Of a stretch of 64,000 nucleotides of DNA, positions 47,179 through 57,048 are shown piece after piece. The notes below the pieces were generated by a model. The model saw only the letters and a program-made list of their open reading frames with translations. It was not told where the DNA came from and did not search any database. Every line of letters starts with the position of its first letter. Position 1 is the stretch's first letter. A program made the translations under genes and the position numbers. The DNA comes from Thalassotalea nanhaiensis (lineage in GTDB: Bacteria > Pseudomonadota > Gammaproteobacteria > Enterobacterales > Alteromonadaceae), in NCBI RefSeq assembly GCF_031583575.1, contig NZ_CP134146.1:496001-560000 (forward strand). Direction: 5' to 3'.

Positions 47179-47477
47179 TAAACGAAGAACGTTTGTTGAA
47201 GGTGATCATGGCACCTAACATTTCTGAAAAAGCAACTATGTCTGCTGAGTTAAACAACACTGTTGTTTTCAAAGTAGCTACAGATGCTAATAAAGCAGAA
47301 ATCAAAGCAGCAGTTGAAAAACTTTTTGAAGTTGAAGTAACTGGTGTTCGCACTTTAAATGTTAAGGGTAAAGTTAAACGTACCGGCGCACGTTTTGGTC
47401 GCAGAAGCGACTGGAAAAAAGCTTACGTTACTCTTAAAGAAGGCAGCGACATCGATTTCGTTGGCGCAGAGCAATAG
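47175..47477 (+). CDS. rplW: 50S ribosomal protein L23
   Basis: 100 residues, as in E. coli. The opening [23 protein letters not shown] and the [17 protein letters not shown] segment are diagnostic. L23 lies at the tunnel exit and is the docking site for trigger factor and SRP; the Glu of the VEKLFEVEV region lies in the docking surface. The start overlaps the rplD stop by four bases, indicating coupled translation. Confidence 0.97.
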   Translation: MINEERLLKVIMAPNISEKATMSAELNNTVVFKVATDANKAEIKAAVEKLFEVEVTGVRTLNVKGKVKRTGARFGRRSDWKKAYVTLKEGSDIDFVGAEQ

Positions 47478-47486
47478 GAGATTATA

Positions 47487-48311
47487 ATGGCTATTGTAAA
47501 ATGTAAACCTACTTCTCCGGGTCGTCGCCACGTTGTTAAAGTGGTTAACTCGGAATTGCACAAAGGTAAGCCTTACGCTCCTCTATTAGAGAAAAACTCT
47601 AAGTCTGGTGGTCGTAACAATACTGGTCGTATTACAGTTCGTCACGTTGGTGGTGGTCACAAGCATCATTACCGCGTTATTGACTTTAAACGCAATAAAG
47701 ATGGCATCCCTGCAAAAGTTGAGCGTTTGGAATATGATCCAAACCGTAGTGCAAACATTGCACTTGTACTTTATGCAGATGGTGAGCGTAAATACATTCT
47801 TGCACCTAAAGGTGTGAGCGCTGGTGATACGATCCAGTCTGGTGTTGACGCACCTATCAAAGCAGGTAACACATTACCACTTCGTAATGTACCTCTTGGT
47901 AGCGTAATCCATGCAATCGAACTTAAACCTGGTAAAGGTGCACAAATCGCACGTTCAGCTGGTACTTATGCACAATTAGTTGCAAAAGACGGCCAATACG
48001 TGACTTTACGTCTTCGCTCTGGCGAAATGCGTAAATTCTTAGCTGATTGTCGCGCAACTTTAGGTGAAATCGGCAACGCTGAACACATGCTTCGCTCTTT
48101 GGGTAAAGCAGGTGCTACACGCTGGCGTGGTGTTAGACCAACTGTTCGTGGTGTTGCCATGAACCCAGTTGATCACCCACACGGTGGTGGTGAAGGTAAA
48201 ACTTCAGGCGGTCGTCACCCGGTATCACCTTGGGGTGTACCAACTAAGGGTTACAAGACTCGTAAAAACAAACGTACTGATAAATTTATCGTACGTCGTC
48301 GTACTAAGTAG
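47487..48311 (+). CDS. rplB: 50S ribosomal protein L2
   Basis: 274 residues (E. coli 273). [20 protein letters not shown] at the start and the highly conserved [18 protein letters not shown] near the C-terminus are present, including the His important for peptidyl transfer and subunit association. It follows rplW by nine bases and has a 30-base spacer to rpsS, the widest in this operon. Confidence 0.98.
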   Translation: MAIVKCKPTSPGRRHVVKVVNSELHKGKPYAPLLEKNSKSGGRNNTGRITVRHVGGGHKHHYRVIDFKRNKDGIPAKVERLEYDPNRSANIALVLYADGERKYILAPKGVSAGDTIQSGVDAPIKAGNTLPLRNVPLGSVIHAIELKPGKGAQIARSAGTYAQLVAKDGQYVTLRLRSGEMRKFLADCRATLGEIGNAEHMLRSLGKAGATRWRGVRPTVRGVAMNPVDHPHGGGEGKTSGGRHPVSPWGVPTKGYKTRKNKRTDKFIVRRRTK

Positions 48312-48341
48312 TACTAATTAAGTAATTAAAGAGGAATTACC

Positions 48342-48620
48342 ATGCCACGTTCTCTCAAGAAAGGTCCATTTATCGACCTACACTTGTTGACGAAGGTAGA
48401 GAAAGCTTTGGAAAGCGGGAATAAAAAACCAATTAAGACTTGGTCCCGTCGTTCAATGATCATACCTAACATGATCGGATTGACCATCGCTGTCCATAAT
48501 GGCCGTCAACACGTTCCAGTATTTGTTACCGATGAAATGATCGGACACAAACTGGGTGAATTTGCACCTACTCGTACTTATCGCGGTCATGTCGCTGATA
48601 AGAAAGCGAAGAAAAGATAA
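48342..48620 (+). CDS. rpsS: 30S ribosomal protein S19
   Basis: 92 residues, as in E. coli. [16 protein letters not shown] and the [20 protein letters not shown] segment are diagnostic. It is a head protein next to S13 that contacts 23S rRNA bridges and the A-site tRNA region. It has a strong AGAGGAATT site before the ATG and precedes rplV by 11 bases. Confidence 0.97.
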   Translation: MPRSLKKGPFIDLHLLTKVEKALESGNKKPIKTWSRRSMIIPNMIGLTIAVHNGRQHVPVFVTDEMIGHKLGEFAPTRTYRGHVADKKAKKR

Positions 48621-48631
48621 GGGGAAATAAG

Positions 48632-48964
48632 ATGGAAGCTATCGCTAAACATAAATTTGCCCGTGGTTCAGCACAAAAAGCACGTTTGGTTGTAGACCAA
48701 ATTCGCGGATTGCAAGTTGAAAAAGCTCTTGAAATATTAAACTACAGCAACAAGTCTGCTGCAGATTTAGTAAAGAAAGTTCTTGATTCAGCTATCGCAA
48801 ATGCTGAGCACAATGAAGGTGCAGACATTGATGAATTATTCGTTAAAACCATTATGGTTGACGATGGTCCAACAATGAAACGTATTAAACCTCGTGCGAA
48901 AGGTCGCGCGGATCGTATCCTTAAGCGCACCAGTCACATTACTGTGATTGTAGCTGATCACTAG
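48632..48964 (+). CDS. rplV: 50S ribosomal protein L22
   Basis: 110 residues, as in E. coli. [20 protein letters not shown] at the start and the C-terminal beta-hairpin [20 protein letters not shown] are visible. The hairpin reaches into the exit tunnel opposite L4 and is a known site of macrolide-resistance changes; nothing unusual is seen here. It sits 11 bases from both neighbours. Confidence 0.97.
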   Translation: MEAIAKHKFARGSAQKARLVVDQIRGLQVEKALEILNYSNKSAADLVKKVLDSAIANAEHNEGADIDELFVKTIMVDDGPTMKRIKPRAKGRADRILKRTSHITVIVADH

Positions 48965-48975
48965 GAGATATTAGT

Positions 48976-49674
48976 ATGGGTCAGAAAGTACATCCTACCG
49001 GTATTCGCCTAGGTATCACTAAGCCTTTCGCGTCTACTTGGTATGCAAGCAGCAAAGAATATGCAGCTAACATTAAGGGCGATCACGAAGTTCGTGCATT
49101 CCTTACTGAAGAATTAAAGCGTGCATCATTATCGAAGATTGTTATTGAGCGTCCAGCGAAGTCAATCCGCGTTACTATCCATACAGCCCGTCCAGGTGTT
49201 GTAATTGGTAAGAAAGGCGAAGACGTTGAGAAATTACGTAAGAAAGTTTCTCAAATCGCAGGTGTACCGGCACAAATCAACATCGCTGAAGTTCGTAAGC
49301 CAGAAATGGATGCGCAACTTGTAGCTGACGGCATCGCTAGTCAGTTAGAGCGTCGTGTTATGTTCCGTCGTGCAATGAAACGTGCAGTACAAAACGCTAT
49401 GCGTTTAGGTGCTAAGGGTATCAAAGTTCAAGTAAGTGGTCGTTTAGGCGGCGCTGACATCGCACGTGCAGAATGGTATCGTGAAGGTCGTGTACCTTTA
49501 CATACATTACGTGCTGACATTGATTACGCAACAGCTCGTGGTGACACTACATATGGTGTTATCGGTGTTAAAGTCTGGATCTTTAAAGGTGAAGTAATTG
49601 GTAAAATGCCACTAGTGGCAGAACAACCAGCGGCTAAACCTAAAGGTAAAGGCAAGCGCAAGAGCAGTAAGTAA
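48976..49674 (+). CDS. rpsC: 30S ribosomal protein S3
   Basis: 232 residues (E. coli 233). [18 protein letters not shown] starts the protein. The KH domain is seen in [18 protein letters not shown], and [29 protein letters not shown] follows. With S4 and S5 it lines the mRNA entry tunnel and has helicase activity. It ends in a Lys/Ser-rich tail ([12 protein letters not shown]), slightly different from that of E. coli. Confidence 0.98.
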   Translation: MGQKVHPTGIRLGITKPFASTWYASSKEYAANIKGDHEVRAFLTEELKRASLSKIVIERPAKSIRVTIHTARPGVVIGKKGEDVEKLRKKVSQIAGVPAQINIAEVRKPEMDAQLVADGIASQLERRVMFRRAMKRAVQNAMRLGAKGIKVQVSGRLGGADIARAEWYREGRVPLHTLRADIDYATARGDTTYGVIGVKVWIFKGEVIGKMPLVAEQPAAKPKGKGKRKSSK

Positions 49675-49685
49675 GGAAATAAGTA

Positions 49686-50099
49686 ATGTTACAACCAAAA
49701 CGTACTAAATTCCGTAAGCAATTTAAACTACGCAACCGTGGCCTAGCGCACACTGGTAGCTCAGTTAGCTTCGGTACTTATGGCTTAAAAGCTGTAGCAC
49801 GCGGACGTATGACTGCTCGTCAAATCGAAGCAGCACGTCGTGCAATGACACGTCACGTTAAACGTCAAGGTAAAATTTGGATTCGAGTTTTCCCTGACAA
49901 GCCAATTACCAAAAAACCTCTTGAGGTTCGTATGGGTAAAGGTAAAGGTAGTGTTGAATACTGGGTATGTCAGATTCAACCAGGACGTGTTCTTTATGAA
50001 ATGGAAGGTGTTCCGGAAGAATTAGCACGCGAAGCTTTCGAGCTTGCAGCAGCTAAAATCCCTTTCAAAACTACTTTCGTAACTAGGACGGTAATGTAA
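49686..50099 (+). CDS. rplP: 50S ribosomal protein L16
   Basis: 137 residues (E. coli 136). [19 protein letters not shown] starts the protein, and the [22 protein letters not shown] segment is typical. L16 shapes the A site and the peptidyl-transferase region; an Arg in FKLRNRG...[13 protein letters not shown] is modified by YcfD in some bacteria. Its stop overlaps the rpmC start by one base (TAATG). Confidence 0.97.
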   Translation: MLQPKRTKFRKQFKLRNRGLAHTGSSVSFGTYGLKAVARGRMTARQIEAARRAMTRHVKRQGKIWIRVFPDKPITKKPLEVRMGKGKGSVEYWVCQIQPGRVLYEMEGVPEELAREAFELAAAKIPFKTTFVTRTVM

Positions 50100-50290
50100 T
50101 GAAAGCTACTGAACTTAAAGATAAAAGCATTGAAGAGCTTAATGCTGAATTACTAGGTTTATTGCGCGAACAGTTTAACTATCGCATGCAAGCAAGCACT
50201 GGTCAGTTAGCTCAAACTCATTTGCTACGTAACGTACGTCGCGATATCGCACGTGTAAAGACAATTCTAACTGAAAAGGCAGCATCATAA
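50099..50290 (+). CDS. rpmC: 50S ribosomal protein L29
   Basis: 63 residues, as in E. coli. [19 protein letters not shown] then [10 protein letters not shown] and [16 protein letters not shown] give the two-helix hairpin of L29, which lies near the tunnel exit beside L23. It overlaps both its neighbours by one base (TAATG junctions), so rplP, rpmC and rpsQ are translationally coupled. Confidence 0.97.
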   Translation: MKATELKDKSIEELNAELLGLLREQFNYRMQASTGQLAQTHLLRNVRRDIARVKTILTEKAAS

Positions 50291-50538
50291 TGAGCGAATC
50301 TATTCGTACTCTACAAGGTCGCGTTATCAGTAACAAGATGGAAAAGTCTATCACTGTTCTGATTGAGCGTCGTGTTAAACACCCTATCTACGGTAAATTC
50401 ATGATCCGTTCAACTAAGTTGAAAGCGCATGATGAAGCTAACGTATGTAACGAAGGTGATGTAGTAACAATTCGTGAATGTGCACCAATCTCAAAGTCTA
50501 AAAACTGGACTTTAGTTGATGTAATCACTAAAGCTTAA
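50290..50538 (+). CDS. rpsQ: 30S ribosomal protein S17
   Basis: 82 residues (E. coli 84). [21 protein letters not shown] and the [16 protein letters not shown] segment are diagnostic of this OB-fold 16S-binding protein. It is the last gene of the S10 operon. About 70 bases of its 3' end, with the terminator behind it, are present three more times downstream in degraded form, so the true 3' end can be recognised only by the intact reading frame to TAA at 50536-50538. Confidence 0.97.
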   Translation: MSESIRTLQGRVISNKMEKSITVLIERRVKHPIYGKFMIRSTKLKAHDEANVCNEGDVVTIRECAPISKSKNWTLVDVITKA

Positions 50539-50562
50539 TTTTTTAAGCTAATTGTACTATCT

Positions 50563-50596
50563 AAAAGCGGTTCCTTAGGGAGCCGCTTTTTTTGTC
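50563..50596 (+). terminator. Terminator of the S10 operon (after rpsQ)
   Basis: AAGCGGTTCC-TTAG-GGAGCCGCTT followed by seven T, 26 bases after the stop. Confidence 0.9.
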
Positions 50597-50744
50597 CAAA
50601 ATATATAGTTGTGAAATGCACATTCGATGAATGTATTTGCACCTTCAAGCTTCAAAGTCTGCTCTTAACTTACTAAAGATGGACTTTAGTTGATGTAATC
50701 ACTAAAGCTACTAACTTATAAAAATTAAGCTAATTGTACTATCT

Positions 50745-50777
50745 AAAAGCGGTTCCTTAGGGAGCCGCTTTTTTTTG
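50745..50777 (+). terminator. Relic terminator 2 behind rpsQ
   Basis: Same stem and loop as the first, with a T-run of eight, inside the second tandem unit. Confidence 0.85.
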
Positions 50778-50927
50778 TCCAAAGTATATAGTTGTGAAAT
50801 GCACATTCGATGAATGTGTTGGCACCTTCAAGTTTCAAAGTCTGCTCTTAACTTACTAAAAATGGACTTTAGTTGATGTAATCACTAAAGCTACTAACTT
50901 ATAAAAGCTAAGCTAATTGTACTACCT

Positions 50928-50958
50928 AAAAGCGCCTCCTTAGGGAGCCGTTTTTTTA
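50928..50958 (+). terminator. Relic terminator 3 behind rpsQ (degraded)
   Basis: Reads AAGCGCCTCC-TTAG-GGAGCCGTTT, with a mismatch in the stem, and a T-run. Probably weaker than the other three. Confidence 0.7.
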
Positions 50959-51110
50959 TGTCTAAAATATATAGCTTTGAAATGCACATTCGATGAATGT
51001 ATTGGCACCTTCAAGCTTCAAAGTCTGCTCTTGACTTACTAAAGATGGACTTTAGTTGATGTAATCACTAAAGCTACTAACTTATAAAAATTAAGCTAAT
51101 TGTACTATCT

Positions 51111-51142
51111 GAAAGCGGTTCCTTAGGGAGCCGCTTTTTTAT
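51111..51142 (+). terminator. Relic terminator 4 behind rpsQ
   Basis: AAGCGGTTCC-TTAG-GGAGCCGCTT with a T-run, intact, in the last tandem unit. Confidence 0.85.
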
Positions 51143-51339
51143 GTTCAAAATTTGACATTCAAGTTCCTGTTTACGGTAGGAGATTAAGCTCCAGTTTTTT
51201 GGTGTTCAGTTTCGTACATCGATAAATGTGCTAACTATTGATATTAATAGGTTTTTTAAAATGTTGAATAATTATCTACTTTAATGACTGAGTTTTGTGC
51301 TAATTTAGTAAGCAAAATAATAAAAATTATAAGCTTCTC

Positions 51340-53235
51340 ATGACTTCTATATCTCTAAAACTATTTGGCGACTTATCCAATACTTTGATTGCAACTGGCT
51401 TTTATCGTGAAAAGTCTTTCCAAGTGTTTCTTGTCTCCCAAGTCGCATTGTTAATCGCATTCATTATTCAACTAAGTAATGCTGCTTATGGTTTGGCAGG
51501 GGCGTTGTTTCTTGTTTTTGTGGCAATTGCTGCAAGCTTTCTTTCCCTCTATAAAAAGCATCCTAAAACGGCAACAGGCATTTTGCTATTTGGCCACACT
51601 TGTTTGGCTACCGTATTGATGTGGTCATACGGTGGTATGCGTGATGAGGTTTTATTTGTATATCCAATGGTATTAATTTTTGCGACATTACTTGGCTCAA
51701 CTAAACTTGTAACAATTATATTTTCGATAATCAGCATAGTAATATTTGCTAACGGCTATGCGAATCAATATGGACTTTATACAAACAACGCACCACAAAT
51801 AGATCTCCAGTCAGCCGCTATCATTAACTTAATTTTATTAGTGATATTTATTTGCAGTTATTTCGCCGCACAAAACATAAAAGAATTAATCAACAAATTG
51901 GTTAAAGAAAACGAGAAAGTTGAAAAGTCGAAACGTGAAATTCAAAAACTAGTCCACCAGGATGCGTTAACGGGATTGCCTAATAGAGTAGTAGCTGAAA
52001 GTAAGTTCAAAGAACTAGTCGTTGCGGCTAAAGATGATAACACTTCACTGGCGTTGCTCTTTGTCGACTTAGATGACTTCAAAAATATAAACGATACTTT
52101 AGGACATCATGTAGGTGATAAATTTCTAAAAATCATCTCAACAAGAATGGCAGGTAAACTTGCCGGTATCGGTTCTTTGTATCGCCTAGGGGGAGATGAA
52201 TTCATTATTTTACTTAATTCTGCCTCTACAACAGCAGAAGTTAAAAAGATATCTGAAACTATCTCTCGTACTGTTAGTGAGCCACTAACCATTAATGATT
52301 GCCATTTATCTGCATGTTGCTCTATCGGTGTAACCATAGCACCAACAGATGCTGAAGATTTTGATACCGCATTAAAATATGCGGACATAGCGTTATATGA
52401 AGCAAAAAGTGCAGGTCGAAATCAGATCTGTTTAATAACCGACAAAATGATCGAGAAAACGGAAACAGAATTCATCTTGTTAGAAGAGTTGCGTAAAGCT
52501 CTGCGTGATGAATCATTTAAAGTTCACTTTCAACCAAAACTGGATTTGGTCACAAAAGAAGTTATTGGTGCAGAAGCGTTATTACGTTGGTGGCATCCAA
52601 CTATGGGGCAAATAACACCAAACCAATTCATTCCTTTAGCAGAGAAATCAGGGTTAATTAAGGAATTGGGTTTTTGGGTACTTGAGCAATCAATTAAAGA
52701 GTGTGTTTATTGGCATAAGCGCGGCTATAAAGATTTAGTCATAGCGGTCAATCTATCACCAATACAATTTAATTCGCCGGACTTTACTAAGTCAGTGTTA
52801 CAGCTTTTAGGCCGACACGGTCTGTCAGAGTCACATTTAGAATTAGAAATCACTGAGAATGTGCTCATCGAGCAGAATGATGTGCAAAGAGCTAATATTA
52901 ATATGCTGGCAGCTGCGGGTATAAAACTGGCTATTGATGATTTTGGTAAAGGCTATTCAAATTTGGCTTATATTAAAAAGTTAAATATAGATTCAATCAA
53001 AATAGATTTTGAATTCGTTAAGGGCATGGCTTCAAATGACGATGACTTAGCAATTGTTACCGCCATTATAGATATTGCCAAGCGCCTAGGAATTAAAAGT
53101 GTAGCAGAAGGGGTTGAGTCAGAAGATATCTCAAGTTTATTGAAAGAACTTGGCTGTAATTCAGCGCAAGGCTTTTTATGGTCGCATGCTCTGGAATCGT
53201 CGGCATTTAATGCATTCTTAGATGAAAAAGAATAA
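51340..53235 (+). CDS. Membrane GGDEF-EAL protein (c-di-GMP synthase and phosphodiesterase domains)
   Basis: 631 residues. An N-terminal region of about six membrane helices (about 25-175) precedes a short coiled coil (178-205). A GGDEF domain follows with intact RLGGDEF (GGDEF at 284-288), and then an EAL domain with EAL at 412-414, VNLSP, ELEITEN, IDDFGKGYSN, SIKIDFEFV, VAEGVE and QGF. Both active sites look complete. There is no clear RxxD inhibitory site before GGDEF. It could make or degrade c-di-GMP in response to a membrane signal. It stands alone between the S10 and spc operons, with four terminators upstream and one downstream, and the ATG has no good Shine-Dalgarno sequence. Confidence 0.93.
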   Translation: MTSISLKLFGDLSNTLIATGFYREKSFQVFLVSQVALLIAFIIQLSNAAYGLAGALFLVFVAIAASFLSLYKKHPKTATGILLFGHTCLATVLMWSYGGMRDEVLFVYPMVLIFATLLGSTKLVTIIFSIISIVIFANGYANQYGLYTNNAPQIDLQSAAIINLILLVIFICSYFAAQNIKELINKLVKENEKVEKSKREIQKLVHQDALTGLPNRVVAESKFKELVVAAKDDNTSLALLFVDLDDFKNINDTLGHHVGDKFLKIISTRMAGKLAGIGSLYRLGGDEFIILLNSASTTAEVKKISETISRTVSEPLTINDCHLSACCSIGVTIAPTDAEDFDTALKYADIALYEAKSAGRNQICLITDKMIEKTETEFILLEELRKALRDESFKVHFQPKLDLVTKEVIGAEALLRWWHPTMGQITPNQFIPLAEKSGLIKELGFWVLEQSIKECVYWHKRGYKDLVIAVNLSPIQFNSPDFTKSVLQLLGRHGLSESHLELEITENVLIEQNDVQRANINMLAAAGIKLAIDDFGKGYSNLAYIKKLNIDSIKIDFEFVKGMASNDDDLAIVTAIIDIAKRLGIKSVAEGVESEDISSLLKELGCNSAQGFLWSHALESSAFNAFLDEKE

Positions 53236-53370
53236 TGTAAATAAGCCATTTTAGAATAAAAATAGCTGTTATTTCATAGCTGTAGCTATATCAGATTACA
53301 CCTCTTAATTTTTTTAGCTAGATAACCACAATCGTGCTTATGGCAAACCGGCTAAAAAGAGAGCATTTAG

Positions 53371-53395
53371 AGCCCCTGTTTAAAGGGGCTTTTTT
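53371..53395 (+). terminator. Terminator after the GGDEF-EAL gene
   Basis: AGCCCC / GGGGCT stem with a TGTTTAAA loop and six T, about 135 bases past the stop. The spacer 53236-53370 shows no gene. Confidence 0.8.
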
Positions 53396-53546
53396 AATGC
53401 TGATTCGTAACAATATGTAATTCAGTTTTCTACTGTTTATTCCTGTAAAAACAAGTAGATAGCATGTTAATAAATTAACAACTGGTTAACCCTCCCATAT
53501 TCACCTTATTTTTTGTTTAAATAAAGTACCACTTTTTTCTTAGTGG

Positions 53547-53555
53547 TGTTATAAT
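53547..53555 (+). promoter_or_regulatory. Candidate extended -10 promoter of the spc operon
   Basis: TGTTATAAT is a perfect extended -10 (TG-N-TATAAT). No good -35 is seen at normal spacing. It lies about 90 bases before rplN, after the last terminator, so the spc operon need not depend on the S10 promoter. Confidence 0.65.
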
Positions 53556-53646
53556 CTCGCGCCCACTGACTATAGGTTAGTGGATAAAAGGCAGTGACGG
53601 GTCAAATTTTTGGCCTTGAATTTAATAACAGCGGAGCACATATAAT

Positions 53647-54015
53647 ATGATCCAAATGCAATCACAGCTAGACGTTGCTGACAACAGCGGCGCTCGACGC
53701 GTGCAATGTATAAAGGTTCTAGGTGGCTCGCACCGTCGCTATGCAGGTATTGGCGACATCATCAAAGTTTCTGTTAAAGAAGCAATTCCTCGCGGTAAAG
53801 TGAAGAAAGGTGATGTTCTTAATGCAGTAGTGGTGCGCACTAGAAAAGGCGTACGTCGCTCGGATGGTTCATCTATTCGTTTCGATGGTAACGCGGCAGT
53901 AATGCTTAATGCAAACTTACAGCCAATTGGTACACGTATTTTCGGACCAGTAACTCGTGAATTAAGAACTGAAAAGTTCATGAAGATCGTTTCACTAGCC
54001 CCTGAAGTACTTTAA
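53647..54015 (+). CDS. rplN: 50S ribosomal protein L14
   Basis: 122 residues (E. coli 123). [24 protein letters not shown] starts the protein and [13 protein letters not shown] is typical of the C-terminus. L14 forms part of the 50S interface and is a binding site for RsfS. First gene of the spc operon, 12 bases before rplX, and separated from rpsQ by about 3.1 kb that includes the GGDEF-EAL gene. Confidence 0.98.
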   Translation: MIQMQSQLDVADNSGARRVQCIKVLGGSHRRYAGIGDIIKVSVKEAIPRGKVKKGDVLNAVVVRTRKGVRRSDGSSIRFDGNAAVMLNANLQPIGTRIFGPVTRELRTEKFMKIVSLAPEVL

Positions 54016-54027
54016 GGAGTCACGAAA

Positions 54028-54342
54028 ATGGCCTCTAAGATTCGTCTAAATGACGAAGTAGTAATCCTTGCTGGTAAAGATAAGGGCAAAAGTGGCAAAG
54101 TCACTAAAGTTCTTACAGCTGAAGGAAAAGTTTTCGTTGAAGGTATCAACTTAATCAAGAAACATCAAAAGCCTGTACCTCAGTTACAGCAACCTGGTGG
54201 CATTGTTGAGAAAGAAGCTGCAATCAACGTATCTAACGTTGCGATCAAAAACCCTGCTTCTGGCAAGGCTGATCGTGTAGGTTTTAGAATTGAAGACGGC
54301 AAAAAAGTTCGTTTCTTCAAGTCTAATAACGAATTAGTTTAA
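54028..54342 (+). CDS. rplX: 50S ribosomal protein L24
   Basis: 104 residues, as in E. coli. The KOW motif is seen in [18 protein letters not shown] and the [20 protein letters not shown] segment is diagnostic. L24 is an assembly initiator near the tunnel exit. It ends 17 bases before rplE. Confidence 0.97.
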   Translation: MASKIRLNDEVVILAGKDKGKSGKVTKVLTAEGKVFVEGINLIKKHQKPVPQLQQPGGIVEKEAAINVSNVAIKNPASGKADRVGFRIEDGKKVRFFKSNNELV

Positions 54343-54344
54343 TT

Positions 54345-54400
54345 TTTGGAGTAAAAACGATGGCGAAACTGCATGATTTTTACAAAGATACAGTTGTTGC
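54345..54400 (+). promoter_or_regulatory. Possible S8 autoregulatory site at the rplX-rplE junction
   Basis: In E. coli S8 represses spc translation at the start of rplE. The bases from the ATG (ATGGCGAAACTGCATGAT) are identical to the E. coli start as I recall it. A matching structure was not folded, so this is a weak call by position and start-codon context. Confidence 0.35.
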
Positions 54401-54899
54401 TGAACTTGCCAAAGAGTTCGGATACAAAAGTGTCATGCAAGTCCCTCGGATTGAAAAGATCACACTTAATATGGGTGTTGGTGAAGCTATTGCTGATAAA
54501 AAAGTACTAGACCACGCCGTTAATGATCTAACAGCAATCTCTGGTCAAAAGCCTATGGTAACTAAAGCCCGCAAATCTGTTGCTGGTTTTAAAATCCGTG
54601 AAGGCTATCCAATTGGTGCAAAAGTAACTCTACGCGGTGACCGCATGTGGGACTTTTTAGAGCGCTTAATCGCGATCTCGGTTCCTCGTATCCGTGATTT
54701 CCGTGGCTTGAACCCTAAATCGTTCGATGGCCGTGGTAATTACAGCATGGGCGTGCGTGAGCAAATTATTTTCCCTGAAATCGATTACGATAAAATCGAT
54801 AAGATTCGCGGTATGGATATTACTATCACTACTACTGCGAGTTCAGATGCGGAAGGTCATGCTTTGCTGACTGCCTTTAACTTCCCGTTTAAGAAATAA
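54360..54899 (+). CDS. rplE: 50S ribosomal protein L5
   Basis: 179 residues, as in E. coli. [37 protein letters not shown] and [20 protein letters not shown] are diagnostic. L5 binds 5S rRNA with L18 and L25 and contacts S13 across the subunit interface. It is 11 bases upstream of rpsN. Confidence 0.98.
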   Translation: MAKLHDFYKDTVVAELAKEFGYKSVMQVPRIEKITLNMGVGEAIADKKVLDHAVNDLTAISGQKPMVTKARKSVAGFKIREGYPIGAKVTLRGDRMWDFLERLIAISVPRIRDFRGLNPKSFDGRGNYSMGVREQIIFPEIDYDKIDKIRGMDITITTTASSDAEGHALLTAFNFPFKK

Positions 54900-54910
54900 G
54901 GTGTAGAGTT

Positions 54911-55216
54911 ATGGCTAAATCATCAATGAAAGCACGTGAAGCAAAACGTGCAAAATTAGTAGCTCAATATGCTGAAAAGCGTGCAGCACTAAAAGATATC
55001 ATCTCTAACGTAAATTCTTCTGAAGAAGAGCGTTGGGATGCAGTACTAAAACTACAAGCTTTACCTCGCGATTCAAGCAGCAGCCGTCAACGTAACCGTT
55101 GTGCTGTTACTGGTCGTCCACATGGTTACTTACGTAAATTCGGTTTAAGCCGTATTAAATTACGTGAAGCAACTATGCGTGGTGAAGTTCCTGGTCTTAA
55201 AAAAGCAAGTTGGTAA
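54911..55216 (+). CDS. rpsN: 30S ribosomal protein S14 (zinc-independent form)
   Basis: 101 residues, as in E. coli. [20 protein letters not shown] starts it and [23 protein letters not shown] is typical. The long form lacks the four-Cys zinc ribbon of the short type, so it does not need zinc. It lies between rplE and rpsH in the conserved order. Confidence 0.97.
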   Translation: MAKSSMKAREAKRAKLVAQYAEKRAALKDIISNVNSSEEERWDAVLKLQALPRDSSSSRQRNRCAVTGRPHGYLRKFGLSRIKLREATMRGEVPGLKKASW

Positions 55217-55230
55217 GGGAGTAATTAATT

Positions 55231-55620
55231 ATGATGACTGATCCTATCGCGGATATGTTTACACGCATCCGTAACGGTCAATCTGCAGCTAAAGTTGCAG
55301 TATCTATGCCATCTTCCAAGCTAAAAGTAGCAATTGCTAACTTGCTTAAAGAAGAAGGTTATATTAACGGTTTTGAAGTAACTGAAGGTGTTAAACCTTC
55401 ATTAGAAGTAACTTTAAAATATTTCGAAGGTAAAGAAGTAATCGAGCAAATCAAACGTGTTTCACGTCCTGGTCTTCGCGTATACAAAGGAAGTAATGAT
55501 CTTCCTCAAGTATTAGCTGGCTTAGGTATTTGTATTGTTTCTACTTCAAAAGGCCTTATGTCTGACCGTGCCGCTCGCAATGCGGGTCTTGGCGGTGAGA
55601 TTCTTGGTATCGTAGCGTAA
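55231..55620 (+). CDS. rpsH: 30S ribosomal protein S8
   Basis: 129 residues (E. coli 130). [18 protein letters not shown] and the C-terminal [26 protein letters not shown] are diagnostic. It binds the central domain of 16S rRNA and, in E. coli, represses the spc operon. Two ATGs stand in tandem at 55231 and 55234; the first is used here. Gap to rplF is 11 bases. Confidence 0.97.
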   Translation: MMTDPIADMFTRIRNGQSAAKVAVSMPSSKLKVAIANLLKEEGYINGFEVTEGVKPSLEVTLKYFEGKEVIEQIKRVSRPGLRVYKGSNDLPQVLAGLGICIVSTSKGLMSDRAARNAGLGGEILGIVA

Positions 55621-55631
55621 GGAGCAAGAAT

Positions 55632-56165
55632 ATGTCTCGTGTTGCAAAAGCACCTGTGTCTATCCCTGCTGGCGTTACAGTTACGTTATCTGGACAAGAC
55701 ATTACAGTAAAAGGTCCTAAGGGCGAATTAACTCGTACGATTCACAGTGACGTAGCAGTTTCTCAAGAAGAAAACAGCATCATCACTACAATCGTTGGCG
55801 AAGTTAAAGGCGCTTGGGCTCAAGCCGGTACTACTCGCGCATTAATCAACAACATGGTTGTTGGCGTGAATACTGGTTTCGAAAAACGCTTAATTTTAAA
55901 CGGTGTTGGTTACCGTGCGAAAGCTGCTGGTCAGAACTTAAACTTATCTTTAGGTTTCTCTCACCCAGTAGACCACGCGATTCCAACTGGTGTTAAAGTT
56001 GAAACTCCTAGTCAAACTGAAATCGTACTTACAGGTACTGATAAGCAGGTGATTGGTCAAGTAGCAGCGAACATTCGCGCTTACCGTAAACCAGAGCCTT
56101 ATAAAGGTAAAGGTATTCGTTATAGCGATGAAGTTGTTCGTCGTAAAGAAGCTAAGAAGAAGTAG
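55632..56165 (+). CDS. rplF: 50S ribosomal protein L6
   Basis: 177 residues, as in E. coli. [31 protein letters not shown] and the C-terminal [23 protein letters not shown] are diagnostic. L6 lies near the GTPase-associated region, close to where EF-G and EF-Tu bind. Nine bases separate it from rplR. Confidence 0.97.
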   Translation: MSRVAKAPVSIPAGVTVTLSGQDITVKGPKGELTRTIHSDVAVSQEENSIITTIVGEVKGAWAQAGTTRALINNMVVGVNTGFEKRLILNGVGYRAKAAGQNLNLSLGFSHPVDHAIPTGVKVETPSQTEIVLTGTDKQVIGQVAANIRAYRKPEPYKGKGIRYSDEVVRRKEAKKK

Positions 56166-56174
56166 GATAATACT

Positions 56175-56528
56175 ATGGATAAGAAAACATCTCGTCTTCG
56201 CCGTGCAAAACGTACACGTGCAAAGATCAGCGAGTTGGGTGCGAATCGTTTAGTCGTTTTCCGTACTCCTCGTCACATTTACGCGCAACTAATCGCAGCA
56301 ACTGGTTCTGAAGTAATTGCATCTGCATCTACTTTAGATAAAGAAGTTCGTGAATCAGTTAAAGCTACTGGTAACAAAGAAGCAGCAGCAGCAGTTGGTA
56401 AAGCAATCGCAGAACGCGCTGCAGCCAAAGGTATTACTAATGTTGCATTCGATCGTTCAGGTTTCTTATACCACGGTCGTGTACAAGTGTTAGCAGAAGC
56501 AGCTCGTGAAGCTGGCCTTAAATTCTAG
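56175..56528 (+). CDS. rplR: 50S ribosomal protein L18
   Basis: 117 residues, as in E. coli. [21 protein letters not shown] and the C-terminal [24 protein letters not shown] are diagnostic. L18 binds 5S rRNA and helps attach it to the 50S subunit. The stretch [10 protein letters not shown] matches the variable loop. Ten bases to rpsE. Confidence 0.97.
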   Translation: MDKKTSRLRRAKRTRAKISELGANRLVVFRTPRHIYAQLIAATGSEVIASASTLDKEVRESVKATGNKEAAAAVGKAIAERAAAKGITNVAFDRSGFLYHGRVQVLAEAAREAGLKF

Positions 56529-56538
56529 GAGTTAGATA

Positions 56539-57042
56539 ATGGCTAATGTAGAAAACACACAACAAAGTGAATTTGCTGAAAAGTTAATCGCAGTTAACCG
56601 CGTATCAAAAGTGGTTAAAGGTGGTCGTATTTTCAGTTTCACTGCACTAACAGTAGTTGGTGACGGCAACGGTCGTGTTGGTTTTGGTTACGGTAAAGCA
56701 CGTGAAGTGCCTGCTGCAATCCAAAAAGCAATGGAAAAGGCTCGCCGTAATATCGTAAACATTGATCTTAAAGGTACTACTTTACAGCACGCTGTTAAAG
56801 GTAAGCACTCTGGTTCTAAAGTTTACATGCAACCTGCTTCTGAAGGTACAGGTATCATCGCCGGTGGCGCGATGCGTGCAGTACTAGAAGTTGCTGGCGT
56901 ACAGAACGTATTGTCAAAAGCATACGGTTCTACTAACCCAATTAACGTTGTACGCGCTACAATCGGTGCTCTTGCGAACATGAAATCGCCTGAGTCTGTT
57001 GCAGCTAAGCGTGGCTTAAACGTTACTGAAATTCTGGGGTAA
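56539..57042 (+). CDS. rpsE: 30S ribosomal protein S5
   Basis: 167 residues, as in E. coli. [23 protein letters not shown] and [23 protein letters not shown] are diagnostic. It works with S4 at the decoding site and affects accuracy; the spectinomycin loop KVVKGGR is unaltered at the residues I can read. Six bases to rpmD. Confidence 0.98.
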   Translation: MANVENTQQSEFAEKLIAVNRVSKVVKGGRIFSFTALTVVGDGNGRVGFGYGKAREVPAAIQKAMEKARRNIVNIDLKGTTLQHAVKGKHSGSKVYMQPASEGTGIIAGGAMRAVLEVAGVQNVLSKAYGSTNPINVVRATIGALANMKSPESVAAKRGLNVTEILG

Positions 57043-57048
57043 CTAGAC

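Larger units (their letters stand above)
50506..51142 (+). repeat. Tandem relics of the rpsQ 3' end with terminators, period 182-183 bp
   Basis: The phrase TGGACTTTAGTTGATGTAAT occurs at 50506 (in rpsQ), 50680, 50863 and 51046. Each is followed by ATCACTAAAGCT and then by an AAGCGGTTCC/GGAGCCGCTT hairpin. The copies also keep weak matches further into rpsQ (ATTCG.TGAATGT...GCACC, TCAAAGTCT), separated by small insertions. The relics are out of frame and lack the S17 body. No other gene lies between 50539 and 51339. The last 200 bases before the GGDEF-EAL gene show nothing I recognise. Confidence 0.92.
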
